Shown here piece by piece: positions 34,162-43,338 of a stretch of 64,000 nucleotides of DNA. The stretch spans positions 575,827 to 639,826 of the forward strand of contig JAEUUG010000004.1 in assembly GCA_016787565.1 (NCBI GenBank), read 5' to 3'. This DNA comes from Cyclobacteriaceae bacterium. Lineage in GTDB: Bacteria > Bacteroidota > Bacteroidia > Cytophagales > Cyclobacteriaceae. The position numbers were made by a program, and so were the translations under genes. The notes below the pieces were generated by a model that was not told the origin of the DNA, ran no database searches, and was given only the letters and a program-made list of their open reading frames with translations. Position 1 is the first letter of the stretch; each line of letters begins with the position of its first letter.

Positions 34162-35910
34162 TTAAATATTTTGCTTTTTTAGTTGATCGATCATGTATTC
34201 AGAAGCTCGCATCGACAGGGCTAATATCGTCCATGTAGGATTTTTATCTGCTTGTGAAACGAATGGTCCTCCATCAACCACGAATAGATTCTTACAATCA
34301 TGTGCCTGATTGAATTTATTGACGACCGATTTTTTTGGATCGTTGCCCATTCGGGTTGTGCCGACTTCGTGTATGATTCTCCCGGGTGCAGCAAGGCCGT
34401 AGTCATTAGCAGCAGTGTCCTGATTTCCCCAGGTGACAACGCCACCGGATTTCTCAATAATTTCTTTAAAGGTTTCTTTCATGTGTTTTGCCTGCTTCAC
34501 TTCGTAGTCGCTCCACTTGTAATGAAAGCGAAGAACAGGAATACCGTACTTGTCTACCACGTTCGGATCGATCTCACAATAATTATCTTCACGCGCAATA
34601 GCTTCACCTCTGCCTGACATGCCGAAAGTGGCACCATAGAAGTAGCGGTAGTCATCTTTTAACGAAGCTCCGTATCCTCCGGCTTCTTTTTGTTTTCCGT
34701 CACGTCCGGGATATTTCCCATTCGTGCCTTGCATGCCGAACCCAAAACCATATCCGGGCATACCCATGCCGCCCCAATATTCGATGTGATAGCCACGTGG
34801 AAAATCCAGTTTCTTGTTGTCGAGCCACCATGGTGTATACACATGCATGCCGCCAACACCATCTTCATTATAGCGTTTTCTTCCAATTAGGGAGGGGAGA
34901 ATACCACCCATATCCGCACCGGTTGAATCATGCAGATATTTTCCAACAACGTTGCTTGAGTTGGCCAGACCATTGGGATAACGCGATGATTTCGAATTCA
35001 ACAGGAGTCGCGCAGATTCGCAGGCACTCGCAGCCAGTACCACAACCTTTGCCGTTACCGTATATTCCTGTTTGTCTTCTTTATTAACAAAAGATACTCC
35101 GGTTGCCAGGCCAGTGGAATTAGTTAATACCTCGCGCACCATAGCATTAGGTATTACATCAACATTGCCGGTGGCTAAGGCTGGCTTCACCAAAACAGAT
35201 GAAGACGAGAAGTCACCATACACGGTGCATCCGCGGTTACATTGCGAGCAAAAGAAGCAGGCCCCTCTGTCTTTATTAGTAGCAAGTGGACGAGTTAAAA
35301 TAGAAAGGCGTGAAGGTATGACCGGTATGTTCATGGACTTACCAGCATTCTGAATAAAGAGTTCGTGAAGACGCGGTTTAGGCGGAGGAAGGAAGATGCC
35401 ATCAGGTTCGTTGAATAGTCCTTCCTTCGAACCGAATACTCCGATTAGCTGATCGATCTTATCATAATATGGAGCAACATCATCGTATCCAAGAGGCCAA
35501 TCGTCACCGAGACCATCAATACTTTTGTGTTTGAAATCATTTGGCCCGAAGCGCAACGAAATTCTTCCCCAGTGGTTGGTGCGCCCACCCAGCATGCGCG
35601 AGCGGAACCAATCGAACTTGGTTCCATCTTTTCGGGTATACGGTTCGCCTTCGATATCCCATCCGCCATAGGCGGCATCAAAGTCGCCAAAGTTTCTATA
35701 TGGAGAGCTGGCACCTCTTCGGGGTGACTCCCACGGCCACTTGAGTTGTGTAACGTTTTTTGCCGGATCGTACATTGGTCCCGCTTCCAGCAGCACTACT
35801 TTAATGCCCGCATTGGCGAGCACATAGGCGGCCATACCGCCTCCCGCACCAGAGCCAACAATACAAACATCATATTCTTTAGGAGTTTTTTTGATTTGGA
35901 ATTCCGCCAT
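34162..35910 (-). CDS. GMC-family FAD-dependent sugar dehydrogenase, large subunit
   Basis: A 582-residue flavoprotein. The FAD-binding motif YDVCIVGSGAGGGMAAYVL is near residue 15, and the GMC C-terminal signature includes HEVGTTRMGNDPKKSVV and NLFVVDGGPFV. A Cys cluster CFFCSQCNRGC at about 217-227 could hold an iron-sulfur centre, as known in some FAD-glucose/gluconate dehydrogenases; this is inference. There is no signal peptide, so export with the Tat-signal-bearing small subunit is likely. It heads a four-gene minus-strand operon. No cytochrome c subunit is encoded nearby. Candidate activities are glucoside 3-dehydrogenase or a related sugar oxidation. Confidence 0.88.
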   Translation of the reverse strand: MAEFQIKKTPKEYDVCIVGSGAGGGMAAYVLANAGIKVVLLEAGPMYDPAKNVTQLKWPWESPRRGASSPYRNFGDFDAAYGGWDIEGEPYTRKDGTKFDWFRSRMLGGRTNHWGRISLRFGPNDFKHKSIDGLGDDWPLGYDDVAPYYDKIDQLIGVFGSKEGLFNEPDGIFLPPPKPRLHELFIQNAGKSMNIPVIPSRLSILTRPLATNKDRGACFFCSQCNRGCTVYGDFSSSSVLVKPALATGNVDVIPNAMVREVLTNSTGLATGVSFVNKEDKQEYTVTAKVVVLAASACESARLLLNSKSSRYPNGLANSSNVVGKYLHDSTGADMGGILPSLIGRKRYNEDGVGGMHVYTPWWLDNKKLDFPRGYHIEYWGGMGMPGYGFGFGMQGTNGKYPGRDGKQKEAGGYGASLKDDYRYFYGATFGMSGRGEAIAREDNYCEIDPNVVDKYGIPVLRFHYKWSDYEVKQAKHMKETFKEIIEKSGGVVTWGNQDTAANDYGLAAPGRIIHEVGTTRMGNDPKKSVVNKFNQAHDCKNLFVVDGGPFVSQADKNPTWTILALSMRASEYMIDQLKKQNI

Positions 35911-36065
35911 AATGAATTAGAAATAATTCTGATAAAGCTAACTTTTTATCGCACATACGAGCAGGAATCGATTGCGAAAAGATCAATTTTTATGTGCTAA
36001 CGGTTGCAACTGGTTGTGGACGACAGGTGAGAAGATGGTTTGCCGGTTGCCGGTTTATAATACGT

Positions 36066-36293
36066 TCAATTCGGATTTTTTTTCGGCACGGGATCGTAAC
36101 CGTGTGTTCCCCAGGGATGGCATCGCGAAATTCTTTTTATACCTAACCATATTCCTTTGATAACGCCCCACTCCTGAATGGCTTCAACGGTATAGTGAGA
36201 ACACGAAGGCGTATGACGGCAGTGTGTACCCAACAGGGGAGAAATGCTAAGCTGATAAAAGCGGATGGGAAGGATGAATAATTTTTTTAGCAT
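36066..36293 (-). CDS. yidD: Membrane protein insertion efficiency factor YidD
   Basis: A 75-residue peripheral membrane protein that assists the YidC insertase. It has the characteristic [20 protein letters not shown] region with three conserved Cys and the [19 protein letters not shown] tail. The length matches the family. It stands alone here, away from rnpA and yidC, and is followed upstream by cysS with an 83-bp gap that holds an inverted repeat. Confidence 0.94.
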   Translation of the reverse strand: MLKKLFILPIRFYQLSISPLLGTHCRHTPSCSHYTVEAIQEWGVIKGIWLGIKRISRCHPWGTHGYDPVPKKNPN

Positions 36294-36299
36294 TTTTAA

Positions 36300-36373
36300 G
36301 CTGGTTGCAGGGTTTCAAGTTGCAGGTTAATGGATTCAATTCACATGTAACCAGCGACCTGTAACTTGAAACC
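36300..36373. repeat. Inverted-repeat element between yidD and cysS
   Basis: GGTTTCAAGTTGCAGGT (36311-36327) and ACCTGTAACTTGAAACC (36357-36373) are inverted copies matching at 16 of 17 positions. A second pair, GCTGGTT (36300-36306) and AACCAGC (36349-36355), interleaves with them. A related sequence, ACCTGTACCTGAAACC, lies at 33461-33476, so this is probably a dispersed extragenic repeat. It could also act as a terminator-like structure for cysS, although no U-tract follows. Confidence 0.55.
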
Positions 36374-36376
36374 GAT

Positions 36377-37882
36377 TTACTCAATTGTAAAGTTCATCTC
36401 TCCATTTTTTCCATCCATGATCTGTACACCCAGCGTTTTTAGTTCATCACGGATTTTATCGGATAAGGCAAAGTTTTTGTCTTGCCGGGCTCTCTTTCGA
36501 AGATCAATGAGTACGTTAATAACTCCATTTACCAAATCGCTGTTATGTTCTTCCTCCATACGAAGTCCCAGTACATCTTCTATAAAGGAGATATAATGCT
36601 GCTTAAAAAATTCGAATGTTTCCGAATCAATTTGTTTGAGCAATGCTGGGTTTGATTTGATATCATTAATGCGGGCTGACATTTCGAAGAGCACCGCCAG
36701 GGTTTTAGCGGTATTGAAGTCGTCACTCATATTTTGATAAAGCTCAGCCGGAATTCGCTTAAATTCCTCATTTCTTTCAGCATCTGTTACACTATTCCCG
36801 GGATGATCAATTTTTTTGATCGCAATCAGCGCGTTGATCAACTTTTTATATCCTTTCTCCGCTGCGCTGAGCGCATCGTTAGAAAAGTCGAGGGTGCTGG
36901 AGTAATGCGACTGCAGCATGAAGAATCGTACAGCCATCGGTCCAAAACCTCTTTCAAGCAGGGGGTGATTACCGGCAAAGAGTTCGCGCGGCAAAAATGA
37001 GTTGCCTAATGATTTACTCATTTTCTGGCCGTTCACCGTTAACATATTGGAGTGGATCCAATAGTGAACCGGAGCTTTTCCATTGGCGCCAACGGCCTGG
37101 GCGATTTCACATTCGTGGTGTGGAAATTTTAAATCCATTCCACCTCCGTGGATATCAAATGTTTCACCGAGGTATTTTGTGCTCATCACCGTACATTCAA
37201 TATGCCATCCCGGAAATCCATCACCCCATGGGGAAGGCCAGCGCATGATATGATAAGGAGATGCCTTCTTCCATAAGGCAAAATCTACTTTATTCCTTTT
37301 TTCGTCCTGACTATCCAGCTTTCGCCCGCTTTCCATCAATTCTTCAATCACCCTTCCGGATAAAATTCCGTAATGGTGCTTTTCGTTGTATTTCAGGACA
37401 TCAAAGTAAACAGACCCATTTGTTTCATAGGCAAGCCCATTGGCGAGCAGTTTTTTGGTGATTTCGATCTGTTCAACAATGTGTCCAGTTGCGGATGGCT
37501 CAATACTGGGCGGAAGTATGTTGAATTGCCGCATCACCTCATGAAATCCCTCGGTGTAGTTCTTAACAATCTCCATAGGCTCCAACTGTTCCAGTCGGGC
37601 TTTCTTCGCGATTTTATCTTCACCTTCATCAGCATCGTTTTCGAGATGCCCGACATCAGTTATGTTACGGACATACCTTACTTTATATCCTAGGAATCTG
37701 AAATAGCGTGAAATTATGTCAAACGTGAGGAAGGTTCGGACATTTCCGAGGTGCACATCACTGTATACAGTTGGGCCGCACACATACATGCCAACGTGGC
37801 CCTCATTTACAGGTTTGAAAAGTTCTTTTTCACCGCTCAACGAGTTGGTGATGGTAACAGGAATCTGTTCTTGTTTAATCAT
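36377..37882 (-). CDS. cysS: Cysteinyl-tRNA synthetase
   Basis: Charges tRNA-Cys. The class I signatures are present: the zinc-Cys [20 protein letters not shown] with its HLGN form of [13 protein letters not shown], and the KMSKS loop in [12 protein letters not shown]. The start at 37882 ([17 protein letters not shown]) fits the family better than the in-frame ATG six codons upstream (37900). The length is about 501 residues. Confidence 0.95.
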   Translation of the reverse strand: MIKQEQIPVTITNSLSGEKELFKPVNEGHVGMYVCGPTVYSDVHLGNVRTFLTFDIISRYFRFLGYKVRYVRNITDVGHLENDADEGEDKIAKKARLEQLEPMEIVKNYTEGFHEVMRQFNILPPSIEPSATGHIVEQIEITKKLLANGLAYETNGSVYFDVLKYNEKHHYGILSGRVIEELMESGRKLDSQDEKRNKVDFALWKKASPYHIMRWPSPWGDGFPGWHIECTVMSTKYLGETFDIHGGGMDLKFPHHECEIAQAVGANGKAPVHYWIHSNMLTVNGQKMSKSLGNSFLPRELFAGNHPLLERGFGPMAVRFFMLQSHYSSTLDFSNDALSAAEKGYKKLINALIAIKKIDHPGNSVTDAERNEEFKRIPAELYQNMSDDFNTAKTLAVLFEMSARINDIKSNPALLKQIDSETFEFFKQHYISFIEDVLGLRMEEEHNSDLVNGVINVLIDLRKRARQDKNFALSDKIRDELKTLGVQIMDGKNGEMNFTIE

Positions 37883-38011
37883 ACAATCAAAATCGGCCAA
37901 AAATATGGAAATAATGGAAGGCTAAGGTGTATTCCCGGAAAGAGTTTTAGACGCATCCTAATTGTCGTTAGGACTATATGTTTAGCCGTACAACGACATC
38001 GCAAGCGTAAC

Positions 38012-38050
38012 CACAAACGGTTGTGCAAACGATTTCTAAAAATATTTTCG
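38012..38050 (+). promoter_or_regulatory. Candidate susC promoter overlapped by a LacI-type operator
   Basis: CACAAACGGTTGTG (38012-38025) is a near-perfect palindrome with a central CG, the form bound by LacI-family repressors; a second AAACG half-site follows at 38027-38031. TTG at 38021 and TATTTTCG at 38043-38050, 19 bp apart, resemble -33 and -7 elements, so the operator would cover the -33 region. No LacI-family gene is in the window. The rest of the 268-bp gap before susC shows nothing else. Confidence 0.35.
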
Positions 38051-38169
38051 TGATTTTTGGCATCTTTGGTAACAAAATATTTACATTCGAATGATATAGA
38101 ATCCACAATAATGTTTTGTGCTTCTGTATTAAAGCAAATTTTATTAACCCAATTCTTAAACAAAATGCT

Positions 38170-41100
38170 ATGATGATGAGAAAACTCTACAAAAGATTGA
38201 GTCTTACGGCAGGCTTTCTGCTCATGCTCGCATCGGTTGTACTAGCCCAGGAGCGCGTAGTGACTGGAACAGTAACCGATGAAACAGGAAGCTCGATGCC
38301 GGGCGTAAACGTTCTGGTAAAGGGAACTTCTAACGGTACAGCCACTGACATTAGCGGAAAATTTTCGATTTCCGTGGCCAATGACAATGCTGTGCTGGTT
38401 TTTACATTTGTTGGCTATGCTTCATCGGAAGCAATCGTTGGTTCGCGCACTGTGGTGAACATTCAACTTGCCCCCGATATCAGAACCCTTTCTGAATTGG
38501 TTGTAACGGGGTACACTTCTGAAAAGAAAGCTGATATCATTGGATCTGTGGCCGTGGTGAATTCAAAAGATTTATTGGCTACTCCTGTTCCAAATCTTTC
38601 TCAGCAATTACAAGGTAGGGCTTCTGGGGTAATCGCCAGTGGTTCGGGTGCTCCTGGAGAAGGTGCGAAGATCAGGATTCGTGGATTTACCTCCTTTGGT
38701 AATTCTGATCCTCTTTATGTTATCGATGGTGTACCTACTAATGATGCTTCCCGTGTTAATCCCAATGACATTGAATCTGTTCAAGTATTGAAGGATGCAA
38801 CTTCTGCCTCTATTTATGGTGCACGCGCAGCAAACGGTGTGATCATTGTACAAACGAAGCAGGGTAAATCTGGTGTTATGAAAGTTGACTATGATGGGTA
38901 TGTTGGACCATCTTGGATTCCCGAAAGTTATCATCCAGAGGTTTTGAATACCCAAGAGTATGTACAATATTTTAACAGACAGTATGATCCAGCTGCTGGA
39001 TTCAGTCATCCGCTCTTTGGAACTGCAGGTTCATTTTCAATCCCTGACTACTACGTTGTAAGTAATAGTATTAAATCAGGGTTCCCCACAGGAGCTCCTC
39101 AGGTTAACCCAGATTTATATTTCTTGCCTGCGAATGATTATTCAACATTTTACCTAATTAATAAGACCAGTGCCGGAACAAATTGGTTTGATGCGATTAC
39201 CCGTTCTGCGCTAACGCAGAATCATCAGATAACAGCTTCTGGAGGAAGCGATAAATCGATTTATTCTCTTGGCCTAAATTATTTCGATCAGGAAGGTGTA
39301 TACCAGAATTCAGGATATGAGCGCTTTGCCCTTCGCCTAAACACCGCTTTCACACCAAATCAGTATTTTAAGTTTGGAGAGAATTTCCAGTTTATCCGTG
39401 AAAGTTCTCAAAATGCTACAGGAAACGGAGCCAGAGGTGAAGCCAGCGCATGGGCCCAAGCTTTCCGCATGGTGCCTTATATTCCCGTTAACGACATCGG
39501 AGGAGGATGGGGTGGAAATGGTATAGGTGATTCTGGAAACGGCACCAACCCCGTGGCCCAGTTGTACCGTGATAAGGATGATCAACGCATTAATTATAAA
39601 GTGACGGGAAATGTGTTTGCTGAATTAAACCCGGTTAAGGATTTGACTTTCCGCACATCTTTTGGTCTTGAATATGGCAACTACTTCAATAAAGATTATG
39701 TGCTTCGCACCTACGAAAGATCGGAGAACACGCAAACAGCCTCCTTAAATCAAAGCTTTACGTACTCTCTTGCGTGGGTTTGGTCTAATACAGCCGTTTA
39801 TAATAAAACATTTGGTGACCACAATGTTAAGTTACTGGTTGGTACAGAAGCCATTAAGCAAGGTATCGGGGATGGCGTTAATGCATCTAGTTTTGCAAAT
39901 TTTGATTTTGAGAATCCTTTGTTCATGAGCTTGAATACGGCAATTACTCCGGGTCAAACTACTAGCCCTTACCGTGATCCGTACCGTACCATATTCTCTT
40001 ACTTTGGACGAGTTGATTATAGCTTCAAGGATAAATATCTATTCAACGCTACTATGCGCCAGGATAAAGCATCTGTGTTTGGTGCCGCTAACCGGGTGGC
40101 AACATTTCCGGCTATTGGTTTAGGTTGGAGAGTTTCGGAGGAAGGGTTCTTTCAGGGGATCGACTTCATCAGTGATTTGAAAATCAGGGCTGGATGGGGT
40201 CAAATGGGTAGTCAGGCACCTGTAAATCCGAATGATCAATTTGCTACCTTCCGATTTAACCCAGGTCTATCGAATTATGATATCAATGTTAACCAGGGAA
40301 GTGCATTGGCAGTAGGTTATACAGCCTTTAATGCATCAACCGACAAAGCCAAGTGGGAAACCCTTGAGTCGTTAAACATTGGTTTTGATGCTACCTTGTC
40401 TGGTGGTTGGGACATCAATTTCAACGTATTCCAGAACAAAACTAAGGACCTGCTTGTTGGACAACCACGTGCTGTTTTAGGCGGAATTGTTCGCACGCCT
40501 CAGGTTAACTTAGGTGATATGACTAATAATGGATTTGAATTCACTATTAATAAGCGTGGCAAAATTGTAGGCGATCTGGAATATGACGCGAGTCTTAATT
40601 TCACACACTATAAGAACATAGCAGACAATATTGACGGTAATCCAGATTCTTTTATTGCCGGAAGTGCCTCAAGGCTCTCCAATGTGTGGAGAACGCAGGC
40701 AGGACAACCAATATCATCTTTTTATGGCTATCAGCTTGATGGCTTTTTCAAAACACAGGCCGATTTGGATGCACTTGATATGGATGGTGCACGAATTGGT
40801 AGCTGGAAATATAAAGACCTGAATAATGATGGGGTTATCAATACAGATGATCAAACCTTTATCGGCAATCCGCAACCAGACTTTGTTATAGGTTTTAATT
40901 TGGGATTCCGGTATAAAGGATTTGATCTATCAACTTTCCTGATATGGAATTATGGCAACGATTTATTTAATTATACGAAATACTGGACAGAAATGCGTGT
41001 ATTCCGTGGTGGCGTTAGCAAGCGTGTTTTGTATGATGGTTACAACCCTGATACACAAACTGGCACCTTGCCATATTTAGGCAGAGTAGACGGAGCCAAT

Positions 41101-41403
41101 CCTGATGATGGTTATTCTGATTTTATTCGTTCCTCTGTTAGTGACTTTTATCTCGAAGATGGATCTTATTTAAGAGGTAAGAACTTTACTGTAGGGTATA
41201 CAATTCCTTCCGATATTGCTTCGAAGGTTAAATTACAACGCGCTCGGGTTTATGTTCAGGCACAGAATTATTTTACCATTACGAAATACTCAGGACCTGA
41301 TCCTGACATTGGAATTCAAGGTGGTGACCTTTTTATGGGTTTGGATGATTCTGCCTTCCCTAACCCTAAGCAATTCTTAGTTGGTGTGAATCTAACATTC
41401 TAA
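38170..41403 (+). CDS. SusC/RagA-family TonB-dependent outer-membrane transporter
   Basis: Imports oligosaccharides across the outer membrane with its SusD partner. About 1077 residues from the start at 38170, where MMMRKLYKRLSLTAGFLLML gives a good signal peptide. An N-terminal carboxypeptidase-regulatory-like domain (VVTGTVTDETGSSMPGVNVL) is followed by the TonB box/plug region LSELVVTGYTSEKKADIIGS and a beta-barrel. The C-terminus is FLVGVNLTF with a final aromatic. The susD gene begins at the last base of the stop codon. Glycan specificity is not evident from this protein alone. Confidence 0.95.
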   Translation: MMMRKLYKRLSLTAGFLLMLASVVLAQERVVTGTVTDETGSSMPGVNVLVKGTSNGTATDISGKFSISVANDNAVLVFTFVGYASSEAIVGSRTVVNIQLAPDIRTLSELVVTGYTSEKKADIIGSVAVVNSKDLLATPVPNLSQQLQGRASGVIASGSGAPGEGAKIRIRGFTSFGNSDPLYVIDGVPTNDASRVNPNDIESVQVLKDATSASIYGARAANGVIIVQTKQGKSGVMKVDYDGYVGPSWIPESYHPEVLNTQEYVQYFNRQYDPAAGFSHPLFGTAGSFSIPDYYVVSNSIKSGFPTGAPQVNPDLYFLPANDYSTFYLINKTSAGTNWFDAITRSALTQNHQITASGGSDKSIYSLGLNYFDQEGVYQNSGYERFALRLNTAFTPNQYFKFGENFQFIRESSQNATGNGARGEASAWAQAFRMVPYIPVNDIGGGWGGNGIGDSGNGTNPVAQLYRDKDDQRINYKVTGNVFAELNPVKDLTFRTSFGLEYGNYFNKDYVLRTYERSENTQTASLNQSFTYSLAWVWSNTAVYNKTFGDHNVKLLVGTEAIKQGIGDGVNASSFANFDFENPLFMSLNTAITPGQTTSPYRDPYRTIFSYFGRVDYSFKDKYLFNATMRQDKASVFGAANRVATFPAIGLGWRVSEEGFFQGIDFISDLKIRAGWGQMGSQAPVNPNDQFATFRFNPGLSNYDINVNQGSALAVGYTAFNASTDKAKWETLESLNIGFDATLSGGWDINFNVFQNKTKDLLVGQPRAVLGGIVRTPQVNLGDMTNNGFEFTINKRGKIVGDLEYDASLNFTHYKNIADNIDGNPDSFIAGSASRLSNVWRTQAGQPISSFYGYQLDGFFKTQADLDALDMDGARIGSWKYKDLNNDGVINTDDQTFIGNPQPDFVIGFNLGFRYKGFDLSTFLIWNYGNDLFNYTKYWTEMRVFRGGVSKRVLYDGYNPDTQTGTLPYLGRVDGANPDDGYSDFIRSSVSDFYLEDGSYLRGKNFTVGYTIPSDIASKVKLQRARVYVQAQNYFTITKYSGPDPDIGIQGGDLFMGLDDSAFPNPKQFLVGVNLTF

Positions 41404-43229
41404 TGAAAATGACTATGATAACAATAAAGAAAAAACACATTGCATTTTTAGCGATGACAACCGGTTTACTGCTGACCGGCATTTCCTGTAGCGATAGTTT
41501 CTTTGACCAAAAGCCTCCGGGTGCTTATACAGAGCCCTCATTAGCAAACGAAAAGGGAGTTAATGGTATGCTGATTGCCGCTTATTCGATGTTGGATGGC
41601 TCGTATTTTGAAAGCTGGGACAATAACTATTTCAACCAGGTTGGAGGCGGCTCCAACTGGGTATGGGGTAGTATTCGCGGTGGAGATGCCTACAAAGGAA
41701 CAGAGCCCACTGACTTCGTTGATATTAACGCTGTGGAGACTCACTCCGTTAACTTCAGCAACGGAACATTGAACACGAAATGGACTGCTGTGTACGATGG
41801 TATAGCCCGTGCAAACCAAGCACTGCGTGGTTTGGCAGTAGCGACCGATATCAGTGACGAAAACAGGTTACGGATAGAAGGTGAAGCTCGTTTCTTGCGT
41901 GCGCATTACCATTTCGAAGCACTGAAAGCCTTTGGAGTTGCACCATGGGTCCCTGAAACAGCACTTGATCCTGATTTACGGGTTATCCAAAATGACCACA
42001 TGATCTGGGATGAAATTGAAGCTGATTTCCTATTTGGATATACTAATCTTCCAAGTGTTCAAATCGCTGCTGGACGTGCAAATAAATGGGCTGCGGGAGC
42101 ATATTTGGCTAAGGTTAAGATTTTTCAGGCCGAATGGGCTGAAGCTCTGACAATTTTAAATGATGTCCTCGCAAATGGAAAGACAGCAGCTGGTGCTACG
42201 TATAACCTATTGCCAAAGTATGGCGATCTTTACCGTGTTGCTTCTGAAAATGGTAGTGTTGAATCGGTATTCGCATATCAGGCATCTGCAGGTGATGGAA
42301 CGATTGGTAATGGTAACTATGAGAACACGCTGAATCAACCTCACGGAAGTTCTGCGCCAACTGGTTGTTGCGGATTTTTCCAACCTTCGCAGAATTTTGT
42401 TAACTCGTTTAAAGTAGATGGAAGTGGTTTGCCGTTATTCGCCACTTACAATAATACCGACCTTAAGAACGATGAAGGAATTCTTTCGTCAGATGCTTCT
42501 TACACGCCCGATACAACCACTCCGCTCGATCCGCGCTTAGATTGGAGTGTGGGAAGAAGAGGTATTCCTTTCCTTGATTGGGGTATTCACCCTGGAAGCA
42601 ATTATATTCGTCTTACATCCTATGGTGGACCTTACTCTCCTGTGAAGAATGTTCCTTCTCTGGCTGAATTGAATGGCAGTGAGGCTGGTGTTATTGACTG
42701 GGGTTTTACTTCCAGCGCACAGAATGTAGGGATTATCCGTTATGCAGATGTATTGTTATGGGCTGCCGAATGTGAAGCAGAGGTGGGAAGCCTGGCTAAT
42801 GCCACTACGCTTGTAAACCGGATTCGCACTAGAGCTGCTAATGCTGCAGGCTTTGTTCAGGGTAGCCCCGCAAACTACCAGATTGGAACTTATTCAACTT
42901 TTGCAACCAGAGCCGATGCCCTGCGTGCGATCCGTTTCGAGCGTAAGCTCGAATTGGGTATGGAAGGTCATAGGTTCTTTGACCTGGTACGGTGGGATAA
43001 TGCTACGGATGCCGGAAAAACTGCCTTAGCTTTCGACATCGTTGATTATATCAACAATGAATACCTGGCTGAGGAAAAGACGAAGCGAAACCATTTATCA
43101 ACGGCTACCTTTACTGAGAAATACAAGTATTTGCCAATTCCTGAAAATGTGATTACACAGATGACGGTTGGAGGACAAAAACTTGTTGACCAAAGTACTG
43201 CTTGGGGAGGAACCCGTACATTGAATTAA
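41403..43229 (+). CDS. SusD/RagB-family outer-membrane glycan-binding lipoprotein
   Basis: A 608-residue surface lipoprotein that caps the SusC transporter and binds glycan. The lipobox is LLTGISC near residue 30 and the N-terminal segment DSFFDQKPPGAYTEP is typical of the family. TPR-like helices surround GEARFLRAHYHFEAL, and the C-terminal RFERKLELGMEGHRFFDLVRW and YLPIPENVI motifs are conserved. Its start overlaps the susC stop by one base. A terminator follows at 43251-43286. Confidence 0.95.
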   Translation: MKMTMITIKKKHIAFLAMTTGLLLTGISCSDSFFDQKPPGAYTEPSLANEKGVNGMLIAAYSMLDGSYFESWDNNYFNQVGGGSNWVWGSIRGGDAYKGTEPTDFVDINAVETHSVNFSNGTLNTKWTAVYDGIARANQALRGLAVATDISDENRLRIEGEARFLRAHYHFEALKAFGVAPWVPETALDPDLRVIQNDHMIWDEIEADFLFGYTNLPSVQIAAGRANKWAAGAYLAKVKIFQAEWAEALTILNDVLANGKTAAGATYNLLPKYGDLYRVASENGSVESVFAYQASAGDGTIGNGNYENTLNQPHGSSAPTGCCGFFQPSQNFVNSFKVDGSGLPLFATYNNTDLKNDEGILSSDASYTPDTTTPLDPRLDWSVGRRGIPFLDWGIHPGSNYIRLTSYGGPYSPVKNVPSLAELNGSEAGVIDWGFTSSAQNVGIIRYADVLLWAAECEAEVGSLANATTLVNRIRTRAANAAGFVQGSPANYQIGTYSTFATRADALRAIRFERKLELGMEGHRFFDLVRWDNATDAGKTALAFDIVDYINNEYLAEEKTKRNHLSTATFTEKYKYLPIPENVITQMTVGGQKLVDQSTAWGGTRTLN

Positions 43230-43250
43230 ATATTTAACAAGTATCAAATA

Positions 43251-43286
43251 AAAAGGAGACTGTCTGATGGCAGTCTCTTTTTTTTC
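43251..43286 (+). terminator. Rho-independent terminator after susD
   Basis: GAGACTG (43256-43262) pairs with CAGTCTC (43271-43277), with an A-run before and eight T after. It ends the susCD transcript and separates it from the CRTAC1-like gene. Confidence 0.88.
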
Positions 43287-43338
43287 TTTTTAGTTTAGGC
43301 CTTAATATTAGCGAATCGATTACGAATCAATAACAACA

